This document shows, in pieces, positions 33,754 to 41,674 of a stretch of DNA of 64,000 bases (positions within the stretch are counted from its first letter, which is position 1; each line of letters begins with the position of its first letter). The notes below the pieces were generated by a model. That model did not search any database. It was not told where the DNA came from and saw only the letters and a program-made list of their open reading frames with translations. Source of the stretch: JASLDZ01 sp964242625 (lineage in GTDB: Bacteria > Pseudomonadota > Alphaproteobacteria > Caulobacterales > Caulobacteraceae); contig CAXTAO010000007.1 of the NCBI GenBank assembly GCA_964242625.1, forward strand, positions 65,774 to 129,773, in the 5' to 3' direction. The translations under genes and the position numbers were made by a program.

Positions 33754-34872
33754 ATGGCCGCCACCGCCTCGTTCGAGATCAGGCCCGCGGTGGACGGTGG
33801 GCGCGTGCTCGCCCTGGCGGGCGACTGGACGGCTGCCGGTCTCGGCCGCACGGGCGCGCGATTGCGCGCGGCCGCGACCGGCGGCGCACAGCCCCTCGAT
33901 ATCGACATCTCCGCGCTCGGGCGCGTCGACACGGCCGGCGCGCTCGCGCTGATCGACGGCGCTGGCGTCTCCGCCGATCGGCTCAGGGCCGAGCGGCCCG
34001 ACGCGGCCCGGCTCCTCGAACTCGTGGCCGCCGGCCGCCCCGATCCCGTTCCGGCGCCTCGTCGCGGGAGAGGGCTGCAGCGCTTCCTGACGCGGATCGG
34101 AAGCGGCGTGGTCCGCTTCGGCGAAGACCTGTTTGGCGGGCTGGCCTTCCTCGGCGCCCTCCTCGCGGCGGTGGCGATCGTGATCGTCCGCCCGGGACGC
34201 CTCAGGATCGCGCCGACCGTCGCCCTGATGGAGCGCGCGGGGCTCGATGCCGCGCCGATCGTGGCGACCACGTCGTTCTTCGTGGGCGCGACGCTGGCCT
34301 TTCTCGGGGCCTCGCTCCTCGCCCAGTTCGGCGCGCAGGTCTACGCGGTTGAGCTCGTGGGCATCGGCGTGCTGCGCGAGTTCGGCGTCCTGGTCACCAC
34401 CATCATCCTGGCGGGGCGCTCGGCCTCATCCTTCGCCGCCGAGATCGGGGCGATGCGAATGAACCAGGAGGTGGACGCCATGCGCGTGATGGGGGTCGAC
34501 CCCTTTCAGGCGCTGGTCGTGCCGCGCTTTCTGGCCATGCTGTTCATGACGCCGCTCCTGACCTTCGTGGCGATGGCGGCGGGGCTCTGCGGCGGGCTCG
34601 TGGTGATCTGGACGGTCTTGAACCTCTCGCCCGCCTTCTTCTTCGAACGCATGCTGGAGAACGTCGGCCCCGAGCCGTTCTGGCTGGGGCTGAGCAAGGC
34701 GCCCGTGCTGGCCATGATCATCGCCGCGATCGGCTGTCGCCAGGGGCTGGAGGTGGGCGGCGACGTCGAGCAGCTGGGCCGCCGGGTGACGAGCGCGGTG
34801 GTGCAGGCGCTGTTCTCCATCATCATCGTGGACGCCCTGTTCGCACTCCTTTTCATGGAGCTGGGGCTGTGA
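33754..34872 (+). CDS. mlaE: MlaE-type ABC permease with N-terminal STAS domain
   Basis: 372 residues. Residues 1-95 resemble a STAS/MlaB domain (LDIDISALGRVDTAGALALIDGAG), the piece that in E. coli is the separate protein MlaB. From about residue 125 the MlaE permease follows, with VGATLAFLGASLLAQFGAQVYAVELVGIGVLREFG, the diagnostic GAMRMNQEVDAMRVMGVDP loop and five or so membrane helices. With the next three genes it forms a transporter for phospholipids between the inner and outer membranes. Its stop overlaps the ATPase start (GTGA). Confidence 0.9.
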   Translation: MAATASFEIRPAVDGGRVLALAGDWTAAGLGRTGARLRAAATGGAQPLDIDISALGRVDTAGALALIDGAGVSADRLRAERPDAARLLELVAAGRPDPVPAPRRGRGLQRFLTRIGSGVVRFGEDLFGGLAFLGALLAAVAIVIVRPGRLRIAPTVALMERAGLDAAPIVATTSFFVGATLAFLGASLLAQFGAQVYAVELVGIGVLREFGVLVTTIILAGRSASSFAAEIGAMRMNQEVDAMRVMGVDPFQALVVPRFLAMLFMTPLLTFVAMAAGLCGGLVVIWTVLNLSPAFFFERMLENVGPEPFWLGLSKAPVLAMIIAAIGCRQGLEVGGDVEQLGRRVTSAVVQALFSIIIVDALFALLFMELGL

Positions 34873-35717
34873 CCGCGGCCGGCGAGGCCGCGCCGGTGAT
34901 CCGCGTGCGCGGCCTGCGGTCGCGCTTCGGCGACAACGTCGTGCACGACGGGCTCGACCTCGAGGTGCGGCGCGGCGAGGTCTTAGGGTTGGTCGGCGGC
35001 TCGGGCGCGGGCAAGTCGGTGCTCCTGAACACACTGATCGGCCTGCGCACGCCGGACGGCGGCGACGTGGAGGTGCTGGGGATCGACCTCGTCCGCGCCA
35101 CGGAGGCGCAGCAGGACGAGCTGGAGCGGCGCTGGGGCGTCTTGTTCCAGTCGGGCGCGCTGTTCTCGGCGCTCGACGTGCGCGAAAACGTCGTCTCGCC
35201 GATCTTTGAGCACACGCGCCTCCCGCGCGAGATGGCCGAGCGCGTGGCCGACCTCAAGATCGCCCTGGCGGGCCTGCCGCCCTCCGCCGCCGACCTCAAA
35301 CCCGCCGAGCTCTCCGGCGGCATGAGGAAGCGTGCGGGGCTGGCGCGCGCCATCGCCTTGGACCCCGAACTCCTGTTCCTCGACGAGCCGACCGCGGGTC
35401 TCGATCCGATCGGGGCCGAGCAGTTCGACCGGCTGATCCTGGCGCTGCAGCAGGGGCTGGGGCTGACCGTGTTCATGATCACCCACGACCTCGACAGTCT
35501 CTACGCCGTGTGCGACCGCGTGGCGGTGATCGCCGACAAGCGCATCGTCGCGGTGGGGACGCTCGCCGAGCTCGAGCGCTCCGACCATCCGTGGATCCGC
35601 GAGTACTTCGGCGGACCGCGCGGGCGGGCGGCGGCGCAGTCCACCGAGCGCGCCGAGCTCCTGGCGGCCGATCCCGCGGACGTGGTCGCCGAGCCCGTGG
35701 TCGGGGGTGACGCCTAA
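34869..35717 (+). CDS. mlaF: MlaF-type ABC transporter ATPase
   Basis: 282 residues; powers the lipid transporter with MlaE and MlaD. Walker A GGSGAGKSVLLNTL, the Q-loop FQSGALFSALDVRENV typical of Mla/Ttg2-type ATPases, signature LSGGMRKRAGLARAIALDP, Walker B LLFLDEPTAGLDP and the switch His in MITHDLDS are all intact. The C-terminal tail after about residue 245 is Ala-rich and not conserved. GTG start at 34869 overlaps the permease stop; the stop TAA overlaps the mlaD ATG. Confidence 0.94.
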   Translation: MTAAGEAAPVIRVRGLRSRFGDNVVHDGLDLEVRRGEVLGLVGGSGAGKSVLLNTLIGLRTPDGGDVEVLGIDLVRATEAQQDELERRWGVLFQSGALFSALDVRENVVSPIFEHTRLPREMAERVADLKIALAGLPPSAADLKPAELSGGMRKRAGLARAIALDPELLFLDEPTAGLDPIGAEQFDRLILALQQGLGLTVFMITHDLDSLYAVCDRVAVIADKRIVAVGTLAELERSDHPWIREYFGGPRGRAAAQSTERAELLAADPADVVAEPVVGGDA

Positions 35718-36655
35718 TGGAGCGTCAGGCCCGCTACGCCCTCGTGGGGCTCGTGTCCCTGCTGATCTTCGTGGGCATGGTCGTCTTCATCGTGTGGCTG
35801 GCGCGCTTCCAGTTCGCCAAGGCCTACGACGTGTACGACATCGACTTCAAAGGCCCGGTGCGCGGGCTGTCCAACGGCGGCGAGGTCTATTTCAACGGCA
35901 TCAAGGTGGGCGCGGTGACCAAGCTCTCGCTCGACCGGCGCGATCCCAACCGTGTGGTGGCGCGCGTGCGGCTGACCTCCGACGCGCCCGTGCGGGTCGA
36001 TTCGGTGGCGAGCCTCGAGCCCCTGGGCGTCACGGGGGTGAACTACGTCCAGATCGCCGCCGGAACGCCCGCGCGACCGCTCCTGAAGGACGTGACGCCC
36101 GCCGACGTGATCCCGGTGATCCGCTCGGCCCCCTCGTCGCTCGACAGTCTCCTGGAGGGCGGCGGCACGGTCTTGGCCCGCACGGTGGACGCGCTCGACC
36201 GGGTGAACCGGCTGATGAGCGACGGCAACATCGCCGCCTTCGGGGCCACCCTGCAGAATGTGCAGGACATCACCGCCCAGGCCCGCGACCAGAAGAAGCT
36301 GCTGGCCGACCTCGACGCCACCCTCTTGAGTCTCAAGGATGCGAGCGGGCGCATCTCCAAGCTGTCGGACGACGCGACGGGGCTGATCAACGGCGACGGC
36401 AAGACCACGCTGACCAACCTCAACGCCGCCGCCCTGCAGCTGCGCGCCACCGCCGCCGACGCGCAGACCGCCGTCGCGAAGATCGGCGGCCCCGCGGGCG
36501 ACTTCGCCACCACGGGCCTCCCCCAGCTCGGCCGTGCGGTGGCGGCGCTGCAGCAGGCGGCCGAGAACCTCGACCGGCTGGTCGGCGAGGTCGAGCAGAA
36601 CCCGCAAGGGGTGATCACCAAGGCCCCGTCCAAGACGGTGGAGGTGCAGCCGTGA
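35717..36655 (+). CDS. mlaD: MlaD-type MCE domain protein
   Basis: 312 residues: one N-terminal membrane anchor (ALVGLVSLLIFVGMVVFIVWL), a single MCE domain (residues about 40-120; DIDFKGPVRGLSNGGEVYFNGIKVG, VDSVASLEPLGVTGVNYVQI) and a long helical C-terminal part that may form the tube or pore through which lipids pass. It is the substrate-binding partner of MlaE/MlaF. The ATG at 35717 overlaps the mlaF stop (TAATG). The C-terminal helix is longer than in E. coli MlaD and similar to other alphaproteobacterial copies. Confidence 0.92.
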   Translation: MERQARYALVGLVSLLIFVGMVVFIVWLARFQFAKAYDVYDIDFKGPVRGLSNGGEVYFNGIKVGAVTKLSLDRRDPNRVVARVRLTSDAPVRVDSVASLEPLGVTGVNYVQIAAGTPARPLLKDVTPADVIPVIRSAPSSLDSLLEGGGTVLARTVDALDRVNRLMSDGNIAAFGATLQNVQDITAQARDQKKLLADLDATLLSLKDASGRISKLSDDATGLINGDGKTTLTNLNAAALQLRATAADAQTAVAKIGGPAGDFATTGLPQLGRAVAALQQAAENLDRLVGEVEQNPQGVITKAPSKTVEVQP

Positions 36656-37272
36656 CCCGCCGTCGCTCCCTTCCGCTCGTCGCTCTCCTGACGGCCCTGG
36701 CGCTGGGCGGCTGTGTGTCGGTCCTGCCCAAGTCCAAGCCCGTGCAGCTCTACCGCTTCGGCGCGGGCGCGCCCGCGGGCGAGGCCGCCCCGGCGTCGCC
36801 GCCGCAGGGAGTGACCGCGCCGCCCGCCGTGGCGCTCGGGAGCGTCGTCCTGCCCCGCGCCGCGGCGAGCGACGGACTCCTGACCACCACCGGCGACCAG
36901 GCCGCTTATGTCGCCGGCGCGCGTTGGGTCTCGCCCGCCGTCGTCCTGATGCGCGAGGCCGCCGTGCGCGCCTTCGCCGGCCGCTCGGACGTGCGGCTGA
37001 CCGGCCCCGACGGCCCGGCGTCGGCCCGGCTCGACCTCCTCGTCACCGATTTTGAAGCCGACTACCCGGCGCCTGGCGCCGCGCCTGTGGTGCGCCTGGC
37101 CCTCACCGCCACCCTGACGCCCCGCACCGGCCCGGTGCAGACCCGCACGTTCGCCGTCTCCCGCACCGCCGCCGAGAACCGCTTGGCCGCCATCGTCCCC
37201 GCCTACGACGCCGCCGTGCGCGACGGGCTGGGGCAAGTCGCGGGGTGGGTGCAGGCGAGCACCCTGCGCTAG
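36652..37272 (+). CDS. ABC-type transport auxiliary lipoprotein
   Basis: 206 residues beginning with a lipoprotein signal (LLTALALGGCVSVLP). The mature part fits the auxiliary lipoprotein family linked to MCE transporters (PqiC-like): VALGSVVLPRAAASDGLLTTTGDQAAYVAGARWVSP and DLLVTDFEADYPAP. Such proteins are thought to sit at the outer membrane and receive lipid from the MCE complex. The GTG start at 36652 overlaps the mlaD stop, so all four genes are coupled. This replaces the MlaC/MlaA pair of enterobacteria. Confidence 0.85.
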   Translation: MTRRRSLPLVALLTALALGGCVSVLPKSKPVQLYRFGAGAPAGEAAPASPPQGVTAPPAVALGSVVLPRAAASDGLLTTTGDQAAYVAGARWVSPAVVLMREAAVRAFAGRSDVRLTGPDGPASARLDLLVTDFEADYPAPGAAPVVRLALTATLTPRTGPVQTRTFAVSRTAAENRLAAIVPAYDAAVRDGLGQVAGWVQASTLR

Positions 37273-37402
37273 CGGGTCGGTTCACTCCGCCCGTTTGCGA
37301 GGCCGTCGACCCTGCCGCTAACCTCTCGACCGAGGCGCTGGCGCCGTGCGTCGCGGGCTCCCGGCGCGGCTCCTGCCCGCGCGCGCAGGCCGGGCGCGAG
37401 CC

Positions 37403-38071
37403 TCACACCACTTCCATCCATGCGCGCTTGAGGTTGTTGATCGCCGCGTCGAGGCGGGCGCGGCCTTCCAGGCTCATGCGGAGGCCCTCGAGGGCGGAGA
37501 CCTCGCCCAGCTCGTAGATCATCTCGCGCGCGGGCCCGTCGGGGATGAGGCTCTCGACGAAGGTGATGCCGACCAGGCGCTCCCCGTTCGCGACCGGGCG
37601 CACTTCGTGCAGGGTGGTGGACGGGTAGACCAGCGCAGAGCCCGCCTGCCCCTTGAACAGCACCGGCCGGGTGCCAAGCAGAACGGCCAGCTCGCCGCCC
37701 TCGTACGTCGCGGGGTCGGACAGGAAGATCGTGCACGAGAGGTCGGTGCGGATCGGCTTCTGGCCGCTCATGATCTGCGCGGCGTCGGCGTGCAGGCCGT
37801 AGTGCATGCCGTGGCGATGCTTGGTCAGCGTGGGCGCGGCGAAGCGGCGCGGAAAGGCGAACAGGCGGAACGGCTCGGAGCGGTGCAGGGCCGCGGCGAG
37901 GATCTGCGAGGCTTCGCCGAACGCCGCGTCACCCCGGTCGTGGTGCAGGTTGTTCTTGACCTGGGAGTGCGGGTTGCTGACCCGCCCGTCCACGAAGGTG
38001 GCGCCCCCCGCCAGCTCTCGCAGGCGGGCCAGCTCGGCGGGGGCGAGGAGGTCGGGGATCTCGAGGAACAT
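37403..38071 (-). CDS. PKHD-type Fe(II)/2-oxoglutarate hydroxylase
   Basis: 222 residues of the YbiX/PiuC-like hydroxylase family. It opens FLEIPDLLAPAELARLREL. The iron ligands are visible as His-x-Asp in MHYGLHADAAQ and the distal His in YPSTTLHEVRPVANGERLVGI, with the 2-oxoglutarate-binding Arg just after it. The Cys-, Asp- and Gly-rich TDLSCTIFLSDPATYEGGEL strand is standard. In other bacteria such genes are often iron-regulated beside siderophore receptors; no receptor is adjacent here. The 130 bp to its right-hand neighbour's end (37273-37402) contain no gene I can support. Confidence 0.93.
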   Translation of the reverse strand: MFLEIPDLLAPAELARLRELAGGATFVDGRVSNPHSQVKNNLHHDRGDAAFGEASQILAAALHRSEPFRLFAFPRRFAAPTLTKHRHGMHYGLHADAAQIMSGQKPIRTDLSCTIFLSDPATYEGGELAVLLGTRPVLFKGQAGSALVYPSTTLHEVRPVANGERLVGITFVESLIPDGPAREMIYELGEVSALEGLRMSLEGRARLDAAINNLKRAWMEVV

Positions 38072-38107
38072 GGCGGGGCTATGCGCGTCGGCGGCGGGGG
38101 GAGGGGG

Positions 38108-39385
38108 TCAGCCGCCCTTCACCACCTCGCCGCCCTTCATGACCACCGCCACGTGCTCCAGCACACTGACGTCGGCGAGCGGGTCGCCGTCCACGGCTAC
38201 GAGGTCGGCGTAGGCGCCGGGGGCGAGGCGGCCGACCTTGCCGGTCAAGCCCATCAGGTCGGCGGCCGAGACGGTGGCGGCCTGTATGGCCTGCATGGGC
38301 GTCATGCCCCACTGCACCATCTTGGCGAACTGGCGGGCGTTGTCGCCGTGCGGGTAGACGCCCGCGTCGGTGGCGAAGGCCATCTTGGCGCCTGCGCGCC
38401 ACGCCTTGCGGAAGTTCTCGCGCTGCAGCCGGCCGACCTGGCGCTCCTTGTCGAGCGAGGCGGGCTCGATCCCCGCCCTGGCGCCTTCGCCCAGAATGAA
38501 GTCGTCGTCGTAGATGTCCATGTCGAGGTAGACGCCGCGGGCTTTGGCCATGCGGATGCCCTCGTCGTCGATCAGCGAGGCGTGCTCCACCGAGTCGACG
38601 CCCGCGCGGATGGCGGTCTTGATCGCCTCCGCGCCGTGGGCGTGCACCGCGACCTTGCGGCCCCACATGTGCGCCTCGTCGACGATGGCGTTCATCTCCT
38701 CCTGGGTGATCTGCTGGCCGCCCACCGAATCGCCGTGGGAGAGCACGCCGCCCGAGACCATCACCTTGATGAGGTCCGCGCCGTACTTGCAGTCCTCGCG
38801 CACCTTGCCGCGCAGCGCCCAGGGGCCGGTGGCCACGCCCTCGGCTTGGCGGTGGTCCTCGAAGGGGAGGAGGTTGTCGTCGGCGTGGCCCCCCACAGCA
38901 CCCAGCGGCGGCCCGCTCACCTGCATGCGCGGCCCCTCCACCGCGCCATCGGCGATAGCGTCGCGCAGCGCCACGTCGGCGAAGCCGTCGGCCCCCACGT
39001 TGCGCACGGTGGTGAAGCCCGCCTCCAGCGTGGCGCGGGCGTTGGCCACGCCGTTGATCGCCTGACGGGGAAGCGAGACGGTCAGCGCCTGCGGCCCCTG
39101 CATGTGGGCGTCGGCGGTCAGGTGCACGTGCACGTCGATGAGGCCGGGCAGCACCGTGCGGCGCGACAGGTCGACCACCCGCGCGCCCGCTGGGATGGGC
39201 GTGGAGGCGCGCGGCCCGACCCCGATCACATGGTCGCCGCGGATCACCACCGCCTGGTCGGTGAGTTCGCGCCCGGCCACGGGGTCGACGAGCCGTCCGG
39301 CCAGTACGACCACCACGGGCGGGGGCGGAGCGCTCGCCGCGGGAGCCGCGGCCTGCAGGAGGGCGAGAAGGGCGAGGGCGGGCAT
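38108..39385 (-). CDS. secreted amidohydrolase family protein
   Basis: 425 residues from the ATG at 39385, which opens a signal peptide (LALLALLQAAAPAASA). A metal-dependent amidohydrolase follows: VLPGLIDVHVHLTADAH supplies the first two His ligands, then KVMVSGGVLSHGDS (carboxylated Lys), VAVHAHGAEAIKTAI and VEHASLIDDEG (His ligands), and FATDAGVYPHGDNA (catalytic Asp). It resembles Xaa-Pro dipeptidase or imidazolonepropionase-like enzymes found in periplasmic digestion of peptides. Specific substrate is not predictable. An in-frame GTG or ATG farther upstream would add a non-conserved Arg/Pro-rich extension. Confidence 0.88.
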   Translation of the reverse strand: MPALALLALLQAAAPAASAPPPPVVVVLAGRLVDPVAGRELTDQAVVIRGDHVIGVGPRASTPIPAGARVVDLSRRTVLPGLIDVHVHLTADAHMQGPQALTVSLPRQAINGVANARATLEAGFTTVRNVGADGFADVALRDAIADGAVEGPRMQVSGPPLGAVGGHADDNLLPFEDHRQAEGVATGPWALRGKVREDCKYGADLIKVMVSGGVLSHGDSVGGQQITQEEMNAIVDEAHMWGRKVAVHAHGAEAIKTAIRAGVDSVEHASLIDDEGIRMAKARGVYLDMDIYDDDFILGEGARAGIEPASLDKERQVGRLQRENFRKAWRAGAKMAFATDAGVYPHGDNARQFAKMVQWGMTPMQAIQAATVSAADLMGLTGKVGRLAPGAYADLVAVDGDPLADVSVLEHVAVVMKGGEVVKGG

Positions 39386-39510
39386 GCGGGTCGGCGGTCT
39401 CCGGCCCGGCCGTCCGGGCGGGGCGCGCCGCAGATGACGACGTTCGCCGCGGGGGCGCAACGGCCCGCAGGCCCGCGGACGCGCGACGCAGGCGTCGCAC
39501 CGCGGCGGGC

Positions 39511-39539
39511 TTCCCACCCGCGGAACGCTCGGCTATAGC
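39511..39539 (+). promoter_or_regulatory. candidate promoter of the tRNA-Thr gene
   Basis: TTCCCA (39511-39516), a 17-nt spacer and TATAGC (39534-39539, read CTATAG with its neighbour) lie 23 nt before the tRNA. The -10 is good for an alphaproteobacterium; the -35 is partial. The 176 bp between the amidohydrolase start and the tRNA hold nothing else I recognise. Confidence 0.4.
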
Positions 39540-39561
39540 GCCGCCTCCCCGCGGAACCGGC

Positions 39562-39636
39562 GCCGTCGTAGCTCAGGGGTAGAGCGCATCCTTGGTAAGG
39601 CTGAGGTCCAGGGTTCGAATCCCTGCGACGGCACCA
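39562..39636 (+). tRNA. tRNA-Thr (anticodon GGT)
   Basis: 75 nt including an encoded CCA end. Acceptor arms GCCGTCG and CGACGGC pair perfectly; the D-arm is GCTC-AGGGGTA-GAGC; the anticodon loop TTGGTAA gives GGT, reading ACC and ACU threonine codons; the T-arm is CAGGG-TTCGAAT-CCCTG. The anticodon stem CATCC/GGCTG carries one T-C mismatch in the middle. Both ends are confirmed by the acceptor pairing. Confidence 0.97.
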
Positions 39637-39655
39637 TCCCCCGGTATCCTGCAGC

Positions 39656-39877
39656 GTGACCGCCGCCGCCGATCCTGATAGGGAGGCGCGGCTCGCGCAG
39701 GCGCTGCGGGCCAACCTGCGCCGCCGCAAGGCGGGCGCGGCCGATCCGGGCGACCCCGCCCCGCCGACCCCCGCGGCGTCACGCCGGGAGGCTACCGATG
39801 GCGCGTCCGGCGCCGGGGAGCTATATCCTCACATTCCGGCCGATCGTTCGGCCGAACCGTCCGCGGAGCGTTCCTGA
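39656..39877 (+). CDS. small basic hypothetical protein upstream of tatA
   Basis: 73 residues from a GTG. The N-terminal third (DREARLAQALRANLRRRKAGA) resembles small basic proteins often annotated at this position in alphaproteobacteria; the rest is Pro/Ala/Ser-rich and unstructured. The stop shares a base with the tatA ATG (TGATG), which supports translation. The start has no clear ribosome site, and the frame also contains a promoter-like CTATAT and a hairpin, so part of this stretch may serve as the tatA leader instead. Confidence 0.5.
   Translation: MTAAADPDREARLAQALRANLRRRKAGAADPGDPAPPTPAASRREATDGASGAGELYPHIPADRSAEPSAERS
39837..39854. other. perfect 7-bp hairpin in front of tatA
   Basis: CGGCCGA-TCGT-TCGGCCG, stem 39837-39843 with 39848-39854, lies 22 bp before the tatA start and inside the small upstream reading frame. 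A CTATAT (39821-39826) just before it could be a -10 element. The hairpin might tune tatA translation or simply be a chance palindrome in GC-rich DNA. Confidence 0.35.
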
Positions 39878-40191
39878 TGATCGGCGGCTTGAGCCCCTGG
39901 CACCTGCTCTTCATCGTCGTGGTCCTTGCCGTCTTGTTCGGCGGCCGCGGCAAGCTGTCTTCGATCATGGGCGACGCCGCCAAGGGCGTGCGCGCCTTCA
40001 AGGACGGGCTGAAGGGCGAGGATGAGGCGCATGCGACGTCGGCCACCACGCCCGTCGCCGCGCCCGCGCTCTCCACTCACGAGGCCGAGCTGCGCGAGGC
40101 GCAGGCGCGCGAGCAGGCGCTGCGCGAGGAGCTGGCCCGCCAGACCGCCGCGCGCGAAGCCGCCGAGCGCCGCGCCGGCCAGTCCGTCTGA
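39877..40191 (+). CDS. tatA: Sec-independent translocase subunit TatA
   Basis: 104 residues. One N-terminal membrane helix (LSPWHLLFIVVVLAVLFGGRGKL, with the FGxxK hinge seen as FGGRGKL) is followed by the amphipathic helix SSIMGDAAKGVRAFKDGLKGE and a charged, Ala-rich tail. TatA multimers form the protein-conducting assembly for folded Tat substrates. It is first of the tatABC run; the ATG overlaps the stop of the small upstream gene. Confidence 0.95.
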   Translation: MIGGLSPWHLLFIVVVLAVLFGGRGKLSSIMGDAAKGVRAFKDGLKGEDEAHATSATTPVAAPALSTHEAELREAQAREQALREELARQTAAREAAERRAGQSV

Positions 40192-40225
40192 CGCCCGTCA
40201 GCGCGCCCCAGGCGGCCGCAAGCGC

Positions 40226-40657
40226 ATGATCCCCGAGGCCGGCGGGCTGGAGCTGATCTTCCTGGCCGCGGTCGCCCTGATCGTGGTCGGTCCCAAGGAC
40301 CTCCCCGTCCTCTTGCGCAAGGTGGGCGAGTTCACCCGCAAGATGCGGGGGCTGGCCGACGAGTTCCGCCACTCCTTCGACGAGATGGCCCGCCAGTCCG
40401 AGCTCGACGAGCTGCGCCGCGAGGTCGAGGCGCTGCGCGAGGGCCGGCTTTCCGACGCCAACGGCGGCGGCGTGGGCGAGTTCACCGCGGTCGCCGACCA
40501 GCTGGCCGTTCCCGCCCAGGAAGCCGCCTACGGCGAGGCTGCGCGGCCGGTCGACGCCGAGCCTTCCGTGGAGACTGCGCCGGCCGCACCTCCCGCCGAG
40601 GAGGTCGCCGCGCCCGCGCTCCACCCCGAGCCCCTCGCCACGGCCCAGGCCCGTTGA
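40226..40657 (+). CDS. tatB: Sec-independent translocase subunit TatB
   Basis: 143 residues from the ATG at 40226. The N-terminal helix LELIFLAAVALIVVGPKDLPVLLRKVG carries the conserved Glu and the GP hinge that distinguish TatB from TatA, followed by an amphipathic helix (EFTRKMRGLADEFRHSF) and an acidic, Pro/Ala-rich tail. TatB with TatC forms the receptor for twin-arginine signal peptides. Several secreted proteins in this window have Arg-rich signals that could be clients. Confidence 0.94.
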   Translation: MIPEAGGLELIFLAAVALIVVGPKDLPVLLRKVGEFTRKMRGLADEFRHSFDEMARQSELDELRREVEALREGRLSDANGGGVGEFTAVADQLAVPAQEAAYGEAARPVDAEPSVETAPAAPPAEEVAAPALHPEPLATAQAR

Positions 40658-40670
40658 AGAATCCGCCCCG

Positions 40671-41585
40671 GTGACCAGCGCCGCCTACCCCGAAGACGAG
40701 CACGAGATCGAAGGCTCGCGCGCGCCGCTACTCACCCACCTCGTCGAGCTGCGCCACCGGCTGATCGTGTGCGTGGCCTCGCTCGCGGTGGGGTTCGTGG
40801 TCTGCTTCATCTACGCCCAGCCGCTGTTCATCTTCCTCGTGCACCCGTTCCAGATGGCGCAGGCGCTCCTGACCCAGCAGAAGGCGGGGGCGCACCACGG
40901 GCCGTTCGACCTCGTGCTGGCGGTCACTGGCGTGCGCAAGCTCAACCTCGACACCTCGGGCGTGGAGCTCGTGTTCACAGCACCGCTCGAGTTCTTCTTC
41001 ACCAAGATGAAGCTCGCGGGCTTCGGGGCGGTGGCGATCTGCTTCCCGGTGCTGGCCTATCAGGTGTACCGCTTTGTCTCGCCTGGGCTCTACAAGCGCG
41101 AGCGGCAGGCGTTCCTGCCGTTCCTGGTGGCTTCGCCGGTGCTGTTCATCATGGGGGCGGCGCTGGTGTTCTACGTCATGCTGCCGTTCCTCCTGTGGTT
41201 CTCGCTCTCCCAGCAGGTGAGCGGGCCGGCGATCCACATCCGCCTCCTGCCCAAGGTCAGCGACTATGTGGAACTCTGCACCAAGCTGATCCTGGCGTTC
41301 GGCCTGTGCTTCCAGCTGCCGGTGGTGCTGAGCCTCGTGGGACTGGCGGGGCTGGTGAATTCCAAGCAGCTGGGCGCCTTCAGGCGCTACGCCGCCTTTG
41401 GAATCGTGGTGGTGGCCGCGCTGATCACGCCCCCCGACCCGATCAGCCAGCTCCTCCTCGCCCTGCCGATCTACGCGCTCTATGAAGGCTCGATCCTGTG
41501 CGTGAAGGTGATCGAGCTGCGCGGCCTGGCGCGCGAGCGGGCGGAGAAGCGCGCCGAGACGAAGCCGGTCGCCACCCGGCCCTGA
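40671..41585 (+). CDS. tatC: Sec-independent translocase subunit TatC
   Basis: 304 residues with six membrane helices. It opens LLTHLVELRHRLI (conserved ExR), and has LEFFFTKMKLAGFGAVAICFPV, FVSPGLYKRERQ and FGLCFQLPVVLSLV (the QxP motif). The loop after the first helix (LTQQKAGAHHGPFDLVLAV) is somewhat longer than in E. coli. TatC recognises the twin-arginine motif. Start is GTG at 40671, 13 bp after the tatB stop, with no better alternative. Confidence 0.96.
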   Translation: MTSAAYPEDEHEIEGSRAPLLTHLVELRHRLIVCVASLAVGFVVCFIYAQPLFIFLVHPFQMAQALLTQQKAGAHHGPFDLVLAVTGVRKLNLDTSGVELVFTAPLEFFFTKMKLAGFGAVAICFPVLAYQVYRFVSPGLYKRERQAFLPFLVASPVLFIMGAALVFYVMLPFLLWFSLSQQVSGPAIHIRLLPKVSDYVELCTKLILAFGLCFQLPVVLSLVGLAGLVNSKQLGAFRRYAAFGIVVVAALITPPDPISQLLLALPIYALYEGSILCVKVIELRGLARERAEKRAETKPVATRP

Positions 41586-41618
41586 GCCGCCCCCGACCCT
41601 GATAGCGCGGTGACAGCC

Positions 41619-41650
41619 GGGGAGGGGGCCGCTAGACAGGCCGCCTCCCC
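41619..41650. other. 12-bp stem-loop in the tatC-serS gap
   Basis: Left arm 41619-41630 (GGGGAGGGGGCC) pairs with right arm 41639-41650 (GGCCGCCTCCCC) with a single mismatch around an 8-nt loop (GCTAGACA). It occupies most of the 89-bp gap and ends 24 nt before the serS ATG. No T run follows, so it is not a classic terminator. It could terminate tat transcription weakly or structure the serS leader, whose own ribosome site is poor. Confidence 0.5.
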
Positions 41651-41674
41651 ACCCCGACTCTCCCAAAGCGCCCC

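Noticed and set aside
41619..41650. T-box or other amino-acid sensing leader for serS
   Set aside because: No T-box sequence or specifier loop; only a simple hairpin, and T-boxes are essentially absent from alphaproteobacteria.
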